Assembly (NCBI GenBank): GCA_002733665.1
Contig: NVWM01000010.1
Span: 23,993 to 87,992, forward strand
Length of the DNA: 64,000 nt
Direction: 5' to 3'
Origin: Lutibacter sp.
GTDB taxonomy: Bacteria; Bacteroidota; Bacteroidia; Flavobacteriales; Flavobacteriaceae
Shown: piece by piece, positions 25,999 to 33,181 of the stretch
How the letters are laid out: each line of letters begins with the position of its first letter
Position numbering within the stretch: position 1 is the first letter of the stretch
Notes under the pieces: generated by a model
Seen by the model: the letters and a program-made list of their open reading frames with translations, nothing else
The model's database searches: none
What the model was told of the DNA's origin: nothing
Program-made: the position numbers and the translations under genes

Positions 25999-26499
25999 TT
26001 ATTTCAAACATTTAAAATAATCAAATGGTTCTTGGCAGTCATCGCACTGAAACTGCGCTTTACATGCTGTTGATCCAAATTGACTTACTAATCTTGTATT
26101 GGTTGAAGTGCAATTAGTACATTTCACTAATCTTTTACCTTCAAGCAATACCCCTTTATCTGCTTCAGCATCCAGAGGTGCTGCAATTCCGTAATCTTCC
26201 AATGCTTTTCTCCCTTTTGGTGTAATCCAGTCAGTTGTCCAAGCAGGAGCTAGGATTAATTCTATTTCCGAATTGTATCCAGTATCCAATAATGCTTTTT
26301 TTATATCATCACCAATGACATCCATAGCTGGACAGCCACTATAAGTTGGTGTAATTTGAACTTTTACAATATCGTTTTCAAGAACTGCTGAACGTACAAC
26401 TCCCATATCCATGATAGATAATACCGGAATTTCAGGATCTGATACCTGCTCCAGAATTGGGAAGAGTTTTTGATCGATATGTTGTTCAGCTGTTACCAT
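25999..26499 (-). CDS. paaD: PaaD, MIP18/SufT-like assembly protein
   Basis: 166-aa protein with an N-terminal MIP18-family domain (DPEIPVLSIMDMGVVRSAV, ITPTYSGCPAMDVI) and a C-terminal zinc-ribbon-like segment with paired cysteines (CTNCTS and CDDCQEPFDYFKC). It is needed for maturation of the PaaABCE monooxygenase in studied systems, probably as an iron-sulfur or metal insertion factor. It overlaps the paaC 3' end by 7 bases, indicating translational coupling. Confidence 0.93.
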   Translation of the reverse strand: MVTAEQHIDQKLFPILEQVSDPEIPVLSIMDMGVVRSAVLENDIVKVQITPTYSGCPAMDVIGDDIKKALLDTGYNSEIELILAPAWTTDWITPKGRKALEDYGIAAPLDAEADKGVLLEGKRLVKCTNCTSTNTRLVSQFGSTACKAQFQCDDCQEPFDYFKCLK

Positions 26500-27245
26500 T
26501 CCATATTCGGATATGTGCGTTGCATGTATTGCAAATCACTTAATAAATATCCTAAATGCTCAGTATGGATACCTTCTTTACCACCTTTTTGGAACCATTT
26601 AGATTCAGGAGTTTTCAAAGTTGCTTCTTGTAATAATTCTGAAACCTTACTGTAATAAGTCTCTTTTAAATTTGTTACATCTACGCCAATTCCTTCTGAA
26701 ACAATTATTTTATCTGCATCTGTTTGATGAAATAATTCATCAGTATATGTCCACAATCCATCAATTGCATCTTGCATTTTTTGATGACTTTCTGCTGTTC
26801 CATCACCTAAACGTTTTACCCAATCTGACGAAAAACGTTGATGGTAACTCACTTCTTTTATTGATTTGACAGCAATCGCAGAAAGCATTAAATCATTGCT
26901 TTTTTGCAATTCATTTAAAAATAATAAATGATACACATCGAATAAAAATTGACGACCAATTGTATAAGCAAAATCTGTATTTGGTTGTTCAACCAATAGA
27001 ACATTTACATACTCGCGTTCTTTACGAAGCATTGCAATATCATCTTCAGATTTTCCATTACCAGTAATTTTCGCAGCATATTGATAATAACTTCTTACTT
27101 GACCAAATAAATCTAACGAGATATTAGTACAAGCAATATCAGTTTCTAAACTTGGACCATGACCACATAATTCACCTAATCGTTGTCCAAGAATTAAGGA
27201 ATTGTCTGCGATTCCTAGGATGTATTTGTATAAATTGTTATTCAT
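26493..27245 (-). CDS. paaC: Phenylacetyl-CoA 1,2-epoxidase subunit PaaC
   Basis: 250-aa ferritin-like structural subunit of the epoxidase. LGIADNSLILGQRLGELCGHGPSLETDIACTN is the conserved start (given in part), with VSYHQRFSSDWVKRLGDGTAES further on. PaaC keeps the diiron-protein fold but is not the catalytic subunit; it pairs with PaaA. It overlaps paaD by 7 bases and lies 44 bases after paaB, separated by a palindromic element. Confidence 0.94.
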   Translation of the reverse strand: MNNNLYKYILGIADNSLILGQRLGELCGHGPSLETDIACTNISLDLFGQVRSYYQYAAKITGNGKSEDDIAMLRKEREYVNVLLVEQPNTDFAYTIGRQFLFDVYHLLFLNELQKSNDLMLSAIAVKSIKEVSYHQRFSSDWVKRLGDGTAESHQKMQDAIDGLWTYTDELFHQTDADKIIVSEGIGVDVTNLKETYYSKVSELLQEATLKTPESKWFQKGGKEGIHTEHLGYLLSDLQYMQRTYPNMEW

Positions 27246-27258
27246 AGTTTCTCTTTAT

Positions 27259-27285
27259 GAGATTCCTGCCTTTGCAGGAATGACA
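27259..27285. repeat. Palindromic element between paaB and paaC
   Basis: GAGATTCCTGCCTTTGCAGG followed by AATGACA, the same CCTGC...GCAGG family as 21157 and 14191. It fills nearly all of the 44-base gap. Confidence 0.85.
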
Positions 27286-27289
27286 ATTA

Positions 27290-27574
27290 TTACATATGTT
27301 TTACTTCGTCTGGTAAATCGTAAAATGTTGGATGACGATAAATTTTATCCTGTGCAGGTTCAAACATCTCTCCATTATTTTCTGGATTTGATGCAGTAAT
27401 ATTTTTTGATTCTACAACCCAAATACTCACACCTTCATTTCGTCTGGTATACACATCGCGTGCATTTTCTAAAGCCATTTCAGCATCTGCTGCATGAAGG
27501 CTTCCAAAATGCCTGTGTTCTAATCCGTTTTTACTTCTTACGAAGACTTCCCAAAGTGGCCAATTCTTACTCAT
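27290..27574 (-). CDS. paaB: Phenylacetyl-CoA 1,2-epoxidase subunit PaaB
   Basis: 94-aa small bridging subunit of the epoxidase. WEVFVRSKNGLEHRHFGSLHAADAEMALENARDVYTRR and the WVV...ASNPE region match the family (partial motifs: FVRSKNGLEHRHFGSLHA; ARDVYTRRNEGVSIWVV). Length is normal. It is separated from paaA by GIY-YIG gene 2, which interrupts the usual paaA-paaB adjacency. Confidence 0.94.
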   Translation of the reverse strand: MSKNWPLWEVFVRSKNGLEHRHFGSLHAADAEMALENARDVYTRRNEGVSIWVVESKNITASNPENNGEMFEPAQDKIYRHPTFYDLPDEVKHM

Positions 27575-27580
27575 ATTTTT

Positions 27581-27602
27581 AATGCCTGCGAAAGCAGGTA
27601 TC
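27581..27602. repeat. Palindromic element between paaB and GIY-YIG gene 2
   Basis: AATGCCTGCGAAAGCAGGTA followed by TC, identical in core to 22590-22609. Confidence 0.8.
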
Positions 27603-27622
27603 TTATTAATTAAACCTAAAAT

Positions 27623-27937
27623 TTACTTTCTAATTTTATTAAAATTTAAATTCCAGTTGATACTTAAATCTGACCAACTTGGATTCATTTCTTCTATTAA
27701 TTCAATTTTCCAATCTCTTTTCCATTTTTTGAATTGTCTTTCCCTTTTTTCAGCATCTCTACCATTTTCAAACTCTTCAAAATAAATCAATTTATCACAA
27801 TTATATTTTGCTGTGAATGCTTTCGGAAATATTTTTAATCTGTGCTCTTTTACTCTTTCTTCAATATTATCAGTTACACCAATATAAATTACTCCATTAC
27901 GCTTATTTGCCATAATATAGACATACCAATGGTTCAT
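27623..27937 (-). CDS. GIY-YIG mini-endonuclease (URI family), copy 2
   Basis: 104-aa stand-alone GIY-YIG domain, paralogous to the gene at 18285. WYVYIMANKRNGVIYIGVT gives the core; NIEERVKEH, LIYFEEF and FKKWKRDWKIELIEEMNP repeat the layout of copy 1. It splits paaA from paaB, has a palindromic element on its downstream side (27581) and another on its upstream side (27950, inside the end of paaA). No metabolic role is expected; a mobile-element or repeat-related nuclease is a reasonable inference. Confidence 0.9.
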   Translation of the reverse strand: MNHWYVYIMANKRNGVIYIGVTDNIEERVKEHRLKIFPKAFTAKYNCDKLIYFEEFENGRDAEKRERQFKKWKRDWKIELIEEMNPSWSDLSINWNLNFNKIRK

Positions 27938-27945
27938 TTTATTTA

Positions 27946-28923
27946 CTATGAGACCTCTTTTTTCAAAGAGGTTTGTTTCTTTTCTGCGTGTGCCATTGCC
28001 GCATCACGAACCCATTCTCCACGTTCCCAAGCGCCAACTCTGGCTTTCATACGTTCTTTATTGCAAGGTCCATGACCTTTTACTACTTGCCAAAATTCAT
28101 CCCAATTTATTTCTCCAAAATCATAACTCTTCTTTTCTTCATTCCATTTTAAATCTGGATCTGGAATAGTCAAGCCTATTAATTCTGCTTGAGGAACCGT
28201 TTGGTCGATAAATTGCTGACGTAAGTCATCATTTGATTTACGTTTCAATTTCCATTTCATAGATTGTTCTGTATGTACAGATTCTGCATCTGTTGGTCCG
28301 AGCATCATAAGTGATGGCCACCACCAACGGTTCAATGCATCTTGTGCCAATTCTTTTTGCTCAGGAGTTCCGTTTGTCAATTTTATCATGATTTCATAGC
28401 CTTGGCGTTGATGAAAACTTTCTTCCTTACATACTCTTACCATTGCGCGTGCATATGGTCCGTAAGAAGTGTTACATAAAGGGACTTGATTGATGATTGC
28501 TGCTCCATCTACCAACCAGCCAATCGCTCCCATATCTGCCCAAGTAATAGTTGGGTAATTAAAAATACTTGAATATTTTGCTTTTCCTGAGTGAAGTTGT
28601 TCATATAATTCATCACGAGAAATCCCTAAAGTTTCACAAGCAGAATACAAGTATAACCCATGACCTGCTTCGTCTTGAACTTTGGCTAATAAAGCCACTT
28701 TCCGTCTTAATGAAGGCGCTCTAGTAATCCAATTTCCTTCTGGAAGCATCCCTACAATTTCAGAATGCGCATGTTGTGACATTTGCCTGATATGTGTCTT
28801 TCGATACTTTTCTGGCATCCAATCTTTAGGTTCAATTTTTTCGTCACGAGCAATTCGTGCTTCAAATTGTTCTTCTAGACTTCGACTACGCTCAGTCTCC
28901 ATATTTAATTGTTCTTCACTCAT
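27946..28923 (-). CDS. paaA: Phenylacetyl-CoA 1,2-epoxidase catalytic subunit PaaA
   Basis: 325-aa diiron monooxygenase subunit. Iron-binding segments are visible: [16 protein letters not shown] (Glu and His), [15 protein letters not shown] (Glu and His), plus the substrate-side [18 protein letters not shown]. Both ends are unusual: residues 8-16 (METERSRSL) come from a palindromic element at 28877-28900, and the last residues (TSLKKEVS) from another at 27950-27974. The core is intact, so the enzyme should be active. It lies 17 bases after paaE. Confidence 0.95.
   Translation of the reverse strand: MSEEQLNMETERSRSLEEQFEARIARDEKIEPKDWMPEKYRKTHIRQMSQHAHSEIVGMLPEGNWITRAPSLRRKVALLAKVQDEAGHGLYLYSACETLGISRDELYEQLHSGKAKYSSIFNYPTITWADMGAIGWLVDGAAIINQVPLCNTSYGPYARAMVRVCKEESFHQRQGYEIMIKLTNGTPEQKELAQDALNRWWWPSLMMLGPTDAESVHTEQSMKWKLKRKSNDDLRQQFIDQTVPQAELIGLTIPDPDLKWNEEKKSYDFGEINWDEFWQVVKGHGPCNKERMKARVGAWERGEWVRDAAMAHAEKKQTSLKKEVS
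27950..27974. repeat. Palindromic element forming the paaA C-terminus
   Basis: GAGACCTCTTTTTTCAAAGA followed by GGTTT; stem ACCTCTTT/AAAGAGGT. It encodes the last eight PaaA residues up to the stop codon at 27946-27948. Confidence 0.75.
28877..28900. repeat. Palindromic element inside the paaA N-terminus
   Basis: AGACTTCGACTACGCTCAGT followed by CTCC, with GACT/AGTC arms. It shares the core TTCGACTACGCTCA with 23185-23213 and is read in frame as METERSRSL. Confidence 0.75.
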
Positions 28924-28940
28924 AATTTTGAGTTTTATTT

Positions 28941-30011
28941 TTATACGTCGAAATCAACAACTACTTTTTCCGTAGTTGGAACTGATTGACAACTTAATAC
29001 CAAGTTCTGTGATACTTCTTTTTCATCTAATGCATAGTTGATTTTCATTTCAACAGAACCTTCAATTACTCTACATTTACAAGTGCTACACACTCCGCCT
29101 TTACATGCGAAAGGCAAGTCTGCGCCTGCCGCCAATGCTCCGTCAAGAATATTATCATATTCATCTTCCATAATAAAATGAAATTCTTTTCCACCATCTA
29201 CAATGGTAACATCAGTTCCTTCAACTTTATGTTCTAATGCTTCTGCAATATGTTTATTATCATCAGGATTTCCAGAAAAGAAGAGCTCATAATGGATTTT
29301 ATTTTTATCTAATCCTTTTTCTTCTAAATGATCTCTAATTAAGAAAATCATGTCTTGAGGTCCGCAGATAAAAGCATGATTAGTATCTTCTATATCAATG
29401 AATGTTTTGGTTAAAACACTTAATTTTTCAGTATCAAAACGTCCATTCAGAAAAGGGATATCTCGTTGTTCTTTTGTCAAAAAATAAAATACCTGAAACC
29501 GACCAAAGAACTGATTTTTTAATTGTTCAATTTCTTCTTTAAAGATAATAGATTTTACTGTGCGATTTAAATAGAATAATTTGAATGTACTATTTGGTTC
29601 AGAAAGTAAATGTGTTTTAATGATTGATAGCATTGGTGTTATTCCACTTCCTGCAGCAAAAGCAATATGGTTTTTTGATGATTCTGGCTCAATATCAATA
29701 TAGAAATTTCCAGAAGGCTGCATTAAATCTATAGTATCTCCAATTTTCAATTTGGTATTGGCATAAGAAGAAAAAACGCCTCCAGGAATTTGTTTAATTG
29801 CAACTTTCCATTTCTTGTCCAATGGACTTGAGCATAATGAATAAGAGCGTCGCACGTCTTCGTCGTTTATAATTTTACGAAGTGTCAGATGCTGACCTTG
29901 AATGAAACTAAAATTGTCTTGAAGATGTTTTGGTATATCAAATTCTACGACAACAGTATCTTTTGTTTCTTTATAGATATCTGCAATTCTTACCGAATGA
30001 AAATCTGCCAT
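28941..30011 (-). CDS. paaE: Epoxidase reductase subunit PaaE
   Basis: 356-aa oxidoreductase that passes electrons from NADPH to PaaA. The FAD domain has [11 protein letters not shown], the NAD(P) domain [18 protein letters not shown], and the C-terminal plant-type 2Fe-2S domain has the Cys pattern in [15 protein letters not shown] plus a fourth Cys in LVLSCQS. The start was set at ATG 30011; the longer frame begins with a TTG five codons upstream. It is the first gene of the paa operon: the -7 box and a palindromic operator lie 22-55 bases upstream. Confidence 0.95.
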   Translation of the reverse strand: MADFHSVRIADIYKETKDTVVVEFDIPKHLQDNFSFIQGQHLTLRKIINDEDVRRSYSLCSSPLDKKWKVAIKQIPGGVFSSYANTKLKIGDTIDLMQPSGNFYIDIEPESSKNHIAFAAGSGITPMLSIIKTHLLSEPNSTFKLFYLNRTVKSIIFKEEIEQLKNQFFGRFQVFYFLTKEQRDIPFLNGRFDTEKLSVLTKTFIDIEDTNHAFICGPQDMIFLIRDHLEEKGLDKNKIHYELFFSGNPDDNKHIAEALEHKVEGTDVTIVDGGKEFHFIMEDEYDNILDGALAAGADLPFACKGGVCSTCKCRVIEGSVEMKINYALDEKEVSQNLVLSCQSVPTTEKVVVDFDV

Positions 30012-30032
30012 GTATAAATTAATCAATTTACG

Positions 30033-30052
30033 AAACTAACAACCGTTAGTTT
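30033..30052. promoter_or_regulatory. PaaR-like operator at the paa promoter
   Basis: AAACTAAC-AACC-GTTAGTTT is a perfect 8-4-8 inverted repeat directly downstream of the -7 box, across the expected transcription start. That is a typical site for repression by a TetR-family regulator, and a tetR gene ends 35 bases away. Confidence 0.8.
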
Positions 30053-30058
30053 AGATTA

Positions 30059-30066
30059 CAAATTTA
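30059..30066 (-). promoter_or_regulatory. -7 box of the paa operon promoter
   Basis: The minus strand reads TAAATTTG (TAnnTTTG), placed so that initiation falls inside the adjacent palindrome. Confidence 0.72.
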
Positions 30067-30086
30067 CAAAAAAAATACTTTAAAAA

Positions 30087-30650
30087 TTAAATTTTAACAC
30101 CATTTATCAGTACATCACTAAGGCTATTGGCTAGTTCATTAATATCTTTTTGATTTGGTGTCCAAAGATATAACGACCTAAGAGTTGAAAGCATTGAGAA
30201 AAGCATAATTTCAGAATTTGAATTAGAAATTTCTTTTTTTGAAATACCTTCATTAATAATTTCTCTAAAATCTTCTTCATATTTATGTCTGAGAGATAAA
30301 TAATAGTCTAATTTTTCTTCAAGATGCATCCAATCATTGTTTAATGAGGCCATGCCGTTAGTGTTTTCACTAGTTATTTTTACATGTAAAGAAATTATTT
30401 CTTTAAGTTTGTCAATAGAATTTAAGTCAGATTTTAAAATATTATTCATTTCATCAGTAAATTCTTCTGCAAGAGAAATAATAATATTGGTCAATATTTC
30501 TTGTTTAGAATTGATGTGATTGTAAAGACTTGCAGCTTTTATTCCCATTGATTTAGCAATGTCTCTCATAGTTACAGCACTATATCCCTTTTTTTTGAAT
30601 AATTTGGTTGCAGTATGAATTATTTCGTCTTTTCTATTTTCTTGTTTCAT
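30087..30650 (-). CDS. paaR: TetR-family regulator, PaaR-like
   Basis: 187-aa transcriptional regulator. The N-terminal helix-turn-helix is textbook TetR (IIHTATKLFKKKGYSAVTMR, then GIKAASLYNHINSKQEILT); the rest is a helical ligand-binding domain. Position right before the paa operon, with a palindromic operator between, points to control of paa, with phenylacetyl-CoA as the likely inducer by analogy with characterised PaaR proteins. It is read in the same direction as paaE; no -7 box was identified for it. Confidence 0.85.
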   Translation of the reverse strand: MKQENRKDEIIHTATKLFKKKGYSAVTMRDIAKSMGIKAASLYNHINSKQEILTNIIISLAEEFTDEMNNILKSDLNSIDKLKEIISLHVKITSENTNGMASLNNDWMHLEEKLDYYLSLRHKYEEDFREIINEGISKKEISNSNSEIMLFSMLSTLRSLYLWTPNQKDINELANSLSDVLINGVKI

Positions 30651-30749
30651 TTAATAAAAAGAGTATTATTATAGTTTATTCAAAAATAATTAAAATCCAT
30701 TTGATTTAGAGTTATTGTGAAATTCTTTTTTATTTTTATCAAAAATTTT

Positions 30750-31052
30750 GAAATGATGTTTTTTAATTTATTTAAAAAGAAAAATACTATGAATGATATT
30801 CAAGAATATCTAAAGAGAGGTGCAGTCGTAGTTGATGTGAGAACACAAGCAGAATGGGATGAAGGACACGTAGAAGGGTCTAGAAGAATTGAATTAGGAT
30901 TGATTCCTATAAAGTTAGATGAAATAAAAGCATATAATAAACCTGTAATTGTAGTTTGTAGAAGTGGAACACGTAGTGGTCAAGCAATGCAACACTTATC
31001 AAAATACGGAATTGACGTTATAAATGGAGGAGCGTGGCAAAACCTTTTATAA
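30750..31052 (+). CDS. Rhodanese-like domain protein
   Basis: 100-aa single-domain sulfurtransferase-type protein. VVVDVRTQAEWDEGHVEGS is the CH2A motif region and VVCRSGTRSGQAM holds the active-site Cys loop. The ATG at 30750 was chosen (MMFFNLFKKKN); the frame is open to a GTG at 30717, but that extension is all hydrophobic and poorly initiated. Cytosolic; sulfur transfer is the probable activity, substrate unknown. It is divergent from paaR. Confidence 0.88.
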   Translation, partial: EMMFFNLFKKKNTMNDIQEYLKRGAVVVDVRTQAEWDEGHVEGSRRIELGLIPIKLDEIKAYNKPVIVVCRSGTRSGQAMQHLSKYGIDVINGGAWQNLL

Positions 31053-31078
31053 CTACTTGCTTTATTACAATACTAACT

Positions 31079-31759
31079 TTAGGCTTGTGGGTTTTTTAGT
31101 TCGAATAATAATGGGTTTGAAATGAATAGTAATTCTATCAATGTCCGAATTAAAATTAAAAGTATTGCAACAATAAAAACACCTGAAGAGAAGATGATGA
31201 AAAAGCCACCTAAAATTACTGCGAATTGCTGAATAATAATTCGAACATAAGGCTGAGAGAATATTTCTCGGACTCGAGCTTTTTTATAGACTTGAGTTTG
31301 AATAAAATTAAGATAATAGTCTGCAAGATTGTAAATCAATATCGATATTAAAACGATAATCATTCCTTTCAAACTCATTACATAACTGATATTGTGGATG
31401 AGGTTAAAACCACTTGTGATGTTGCTGTCGTTCATTTCTAAGAAACTAAATACAAAGATCAATTGAATGGCTACAAAAAAAAGATAATGCACCAGAAAAA
31501 AGAGGATAGTACTGTACGATTCTTTTGATGAAGGGTTACTAGAAATAATGGTAAACATTTTAAAAGCATGCACAATACCAATAATAATGGTTTCGAGAAA
31601 GTAAGCAATGACAATTGTCAAGGCATCTGTTTTGTCAAAAATAAGTAAGCCAATTAAAAAAACAGCATTGAGCCAAACAAAGAGATTTTGCTTATTAATT
31701 GTAAATATATTTGTAGTGATGATATCATTTAATTTTATTTCAGAACGACTTTTATACAT
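31079..31759 (-). CDS. Multi-pass membrane protein, DUF6498-like
   Basis: 226-aa integral membrane protein with about six hydrophobic helices. The segment ALTIVIAYFLETIIIGIVHA near residue 45 is what suggests the DUF6498 family to me. Function is unknown for that family. It is convergent with the rhodanese gene and follows the small MORN gene after 67 bases. Confidence 0.7.
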   Translation of the reverse strand: MYKSRSEIKLNDIITTNIFTINKQNLFVWLNAVFLIGLLIFDKTDALTIVIAYFLETIIIGIVHAFKMFTIISSNPSSKESYSTILFFLVHYLFFVAIQLIFVFSFLEMNDSNITSGFNLIHNISYVMSLKGMIIVLISILIYNLADYYLNFIQTQVYKKARVREIFSQPYVRIIIQQFAVILGGFFIIFSSGVFIVAILLILIRTLIELLFISNPLLFELKNPQA

Positions 31760-31826
31760 AATACTATAAGTTAGGAAGTAGGTTGTCTGGAATACTTGAA
31801 GGATTAGATGTTCCTTTTTTAAATTA

Positions 31827-32405
31827 TTAATTCACCATTTTTCCATGAAGATAATTTCGGGTATCTCTTTGTACACCTCTTACATAGATTTTCCATTCGC
31901 CAGATTTTTTATCATCAACATAATTTCCTTCTCTCTCTATTTTACCACTGAATCCATAAAACTTCCATTGGCCAGATTTTTTTCCGTTTAAATAATTCCC
32001 TGTTTTTAGTAACTCACCACTTGTGTGGTAATATTTCCATTCACCATTTGCTTTTTTATTGGTAATGTGTCCGGCATACATTAATGTTTTGTCTTCATAA
32101 TACCCTTTTTTAGGACCAACCCTTTCTCCTTTAACATAATCTTGAGTATATTCTAAAACACCTTCTTTATCGTATTTTTCATGTAAACCATTAAAGACAC
32201 CATTAAGAAAAATGAATTTTGCATCAATTTTGCCATTTTCATGGTAAAACTTCCATTCTCCAGATGCTTTTTCATTCTCATCAAAAAAACCTTCTTGCTT
32301 TAAATTACCATTATCATAATATTTAGTATGTTTTTTTTGTGCATAAATATTTGTTGAAATGTAAACTATTAATAGAATTGCAAATGTGTTTCTAAGTGTT
32401 TTCAT
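31827..32405 (-). CDS. Secreted MORN-variant repeat protein (YwqK type)
   Basis: 192-aa protein with a signal peptide (LLIVYISTNIYAQ) followed by about seven repeats of the form YYDNGNLKQEGFFDENEKAS or GEWKFYHENGK, the MORN_2 variant pattern. Likely a beta-meander surface or periplasmic protein; the role is unknown and database labels calling such proteins antitoxins should not be taken as evidence. It starts 10 bases after the NarL-type regulator stop codon and is probably co-transcribed with it. Confidence 0.85.
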   Translation of the reverse strand: MKTLRNTFAILLIVYISTNIYAQKKHTKYYDNGNLKQEGFFDENEKASGEWKFYHENGKIDAKFIFLNGVFNGLHEKYDKEGVLEYTQDYVKGERVGPKKGYYEDKTLMYAGHITNKKANGEWKYYHTSGELLKTGNYLNGKKSGQWKFYGFSGKIEREGNYVDDKKSGEWKIYVRGVQRDTRNYLHGKMVN

Positions 32406-32415
32406 GATGTGTTTT

Positions 32416-33066
32416 TTATATTAAATTATGTTTTCTACCTTTTATCACAGCCTCCATCTTATTGTGAACTTGCAATTTCCGGTATATATTTTCAATATGT
32501 TTTCTCACTGTTCCTGAAGAAATAATCAAATTATCTGCAATTGCATTGTAGTTTAAACCTTTGCTTAAATGCTCTAAAATTTCTGTTTCGCGTTTGCTCA
32601 ATTCTACTTTTTCTTTATCTATGTTGTCTTTTATTTCTATTGGATTTCGCAATAAATTTAATGTCTTTAAAGCAATACTTGGAGACATTGGTGCGCCACC
32701 ATTAACAACTTCTAGAATGCATTTGTGTAAACTTTCAGGATCTATTTCTTTTAATAAATAACCATTTGCACCTGCTTTAATGGCGTTAAAAATGTTTTCG
32801 TCATCATCAAAAACAGTCAACATAATTACTTTGATATGCGGATATTTATTTTTTACAATTTCAGTTGCCTTGATGCCGTCCATTTCTGGCATTTGTATAT
32901 CCATTAAAATAACATCAAGATTGTGATTTTCTTCAAGTTTCCCAATCAATTCAGCACCATTTGATGCTTTGTACTTATAATTTAAGTCATCAAAAAAGGA
33001 TAATTTTTCAATGACTGCTTTTGCCAAAAAACTATTGTCTTCTGCGATGGCTATTTTTAAATTCAT
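32416..33066 (-). CDS. NarL/FixJ-type response regulator
   Basis: 216-aa DNA-binding regulator. The receiver domain has E9/D10, phosphoacceptor D56 (VILMDIQMPEMDG) and the conserved Lys in GYLLKEIDPESL; the C-terminal LuxR-type helix-turn-helix reads LSKRETEILEHLSKGLNYNA and ISSGTVRKHIENIYRKL. The start is ATG 33066 (MNLKIAIAEDN), since the longer frame adds 30 residues unlike the family. Partner of the upstream kinase, 115 bases away. Confidence 0.93.
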   Translation of the reverse strand: MNLKIAIAEDNSFLAKAVIEKLSFFDDLNYKYKASNGAELIGKLEENHNLDVILMDIQMPEMDGIKATEIVKNKYPHIKVIMLTVFDDDENIFNAIKAGANGYLLKEIDPESLHKCILEVVNGGAPMSPSIALKTLNLLRNPIEIKDNIDKEKVELSKRETEILEHLSKGLNYNAIADNLIISSGTVRKHIENIYRKLQVHNKMEAVIKGRKHNLI

Positions 33067-33181
33067 ATCAATTGTTGTTTGTTTGCTATCTATTCTAAAA
33101 ATATCTGTAGCGTTTCTAATGCTATAACTGGTCATATTATAATATTGTTTTTTCAAAATTACATTGATGAATAGTTATTTC

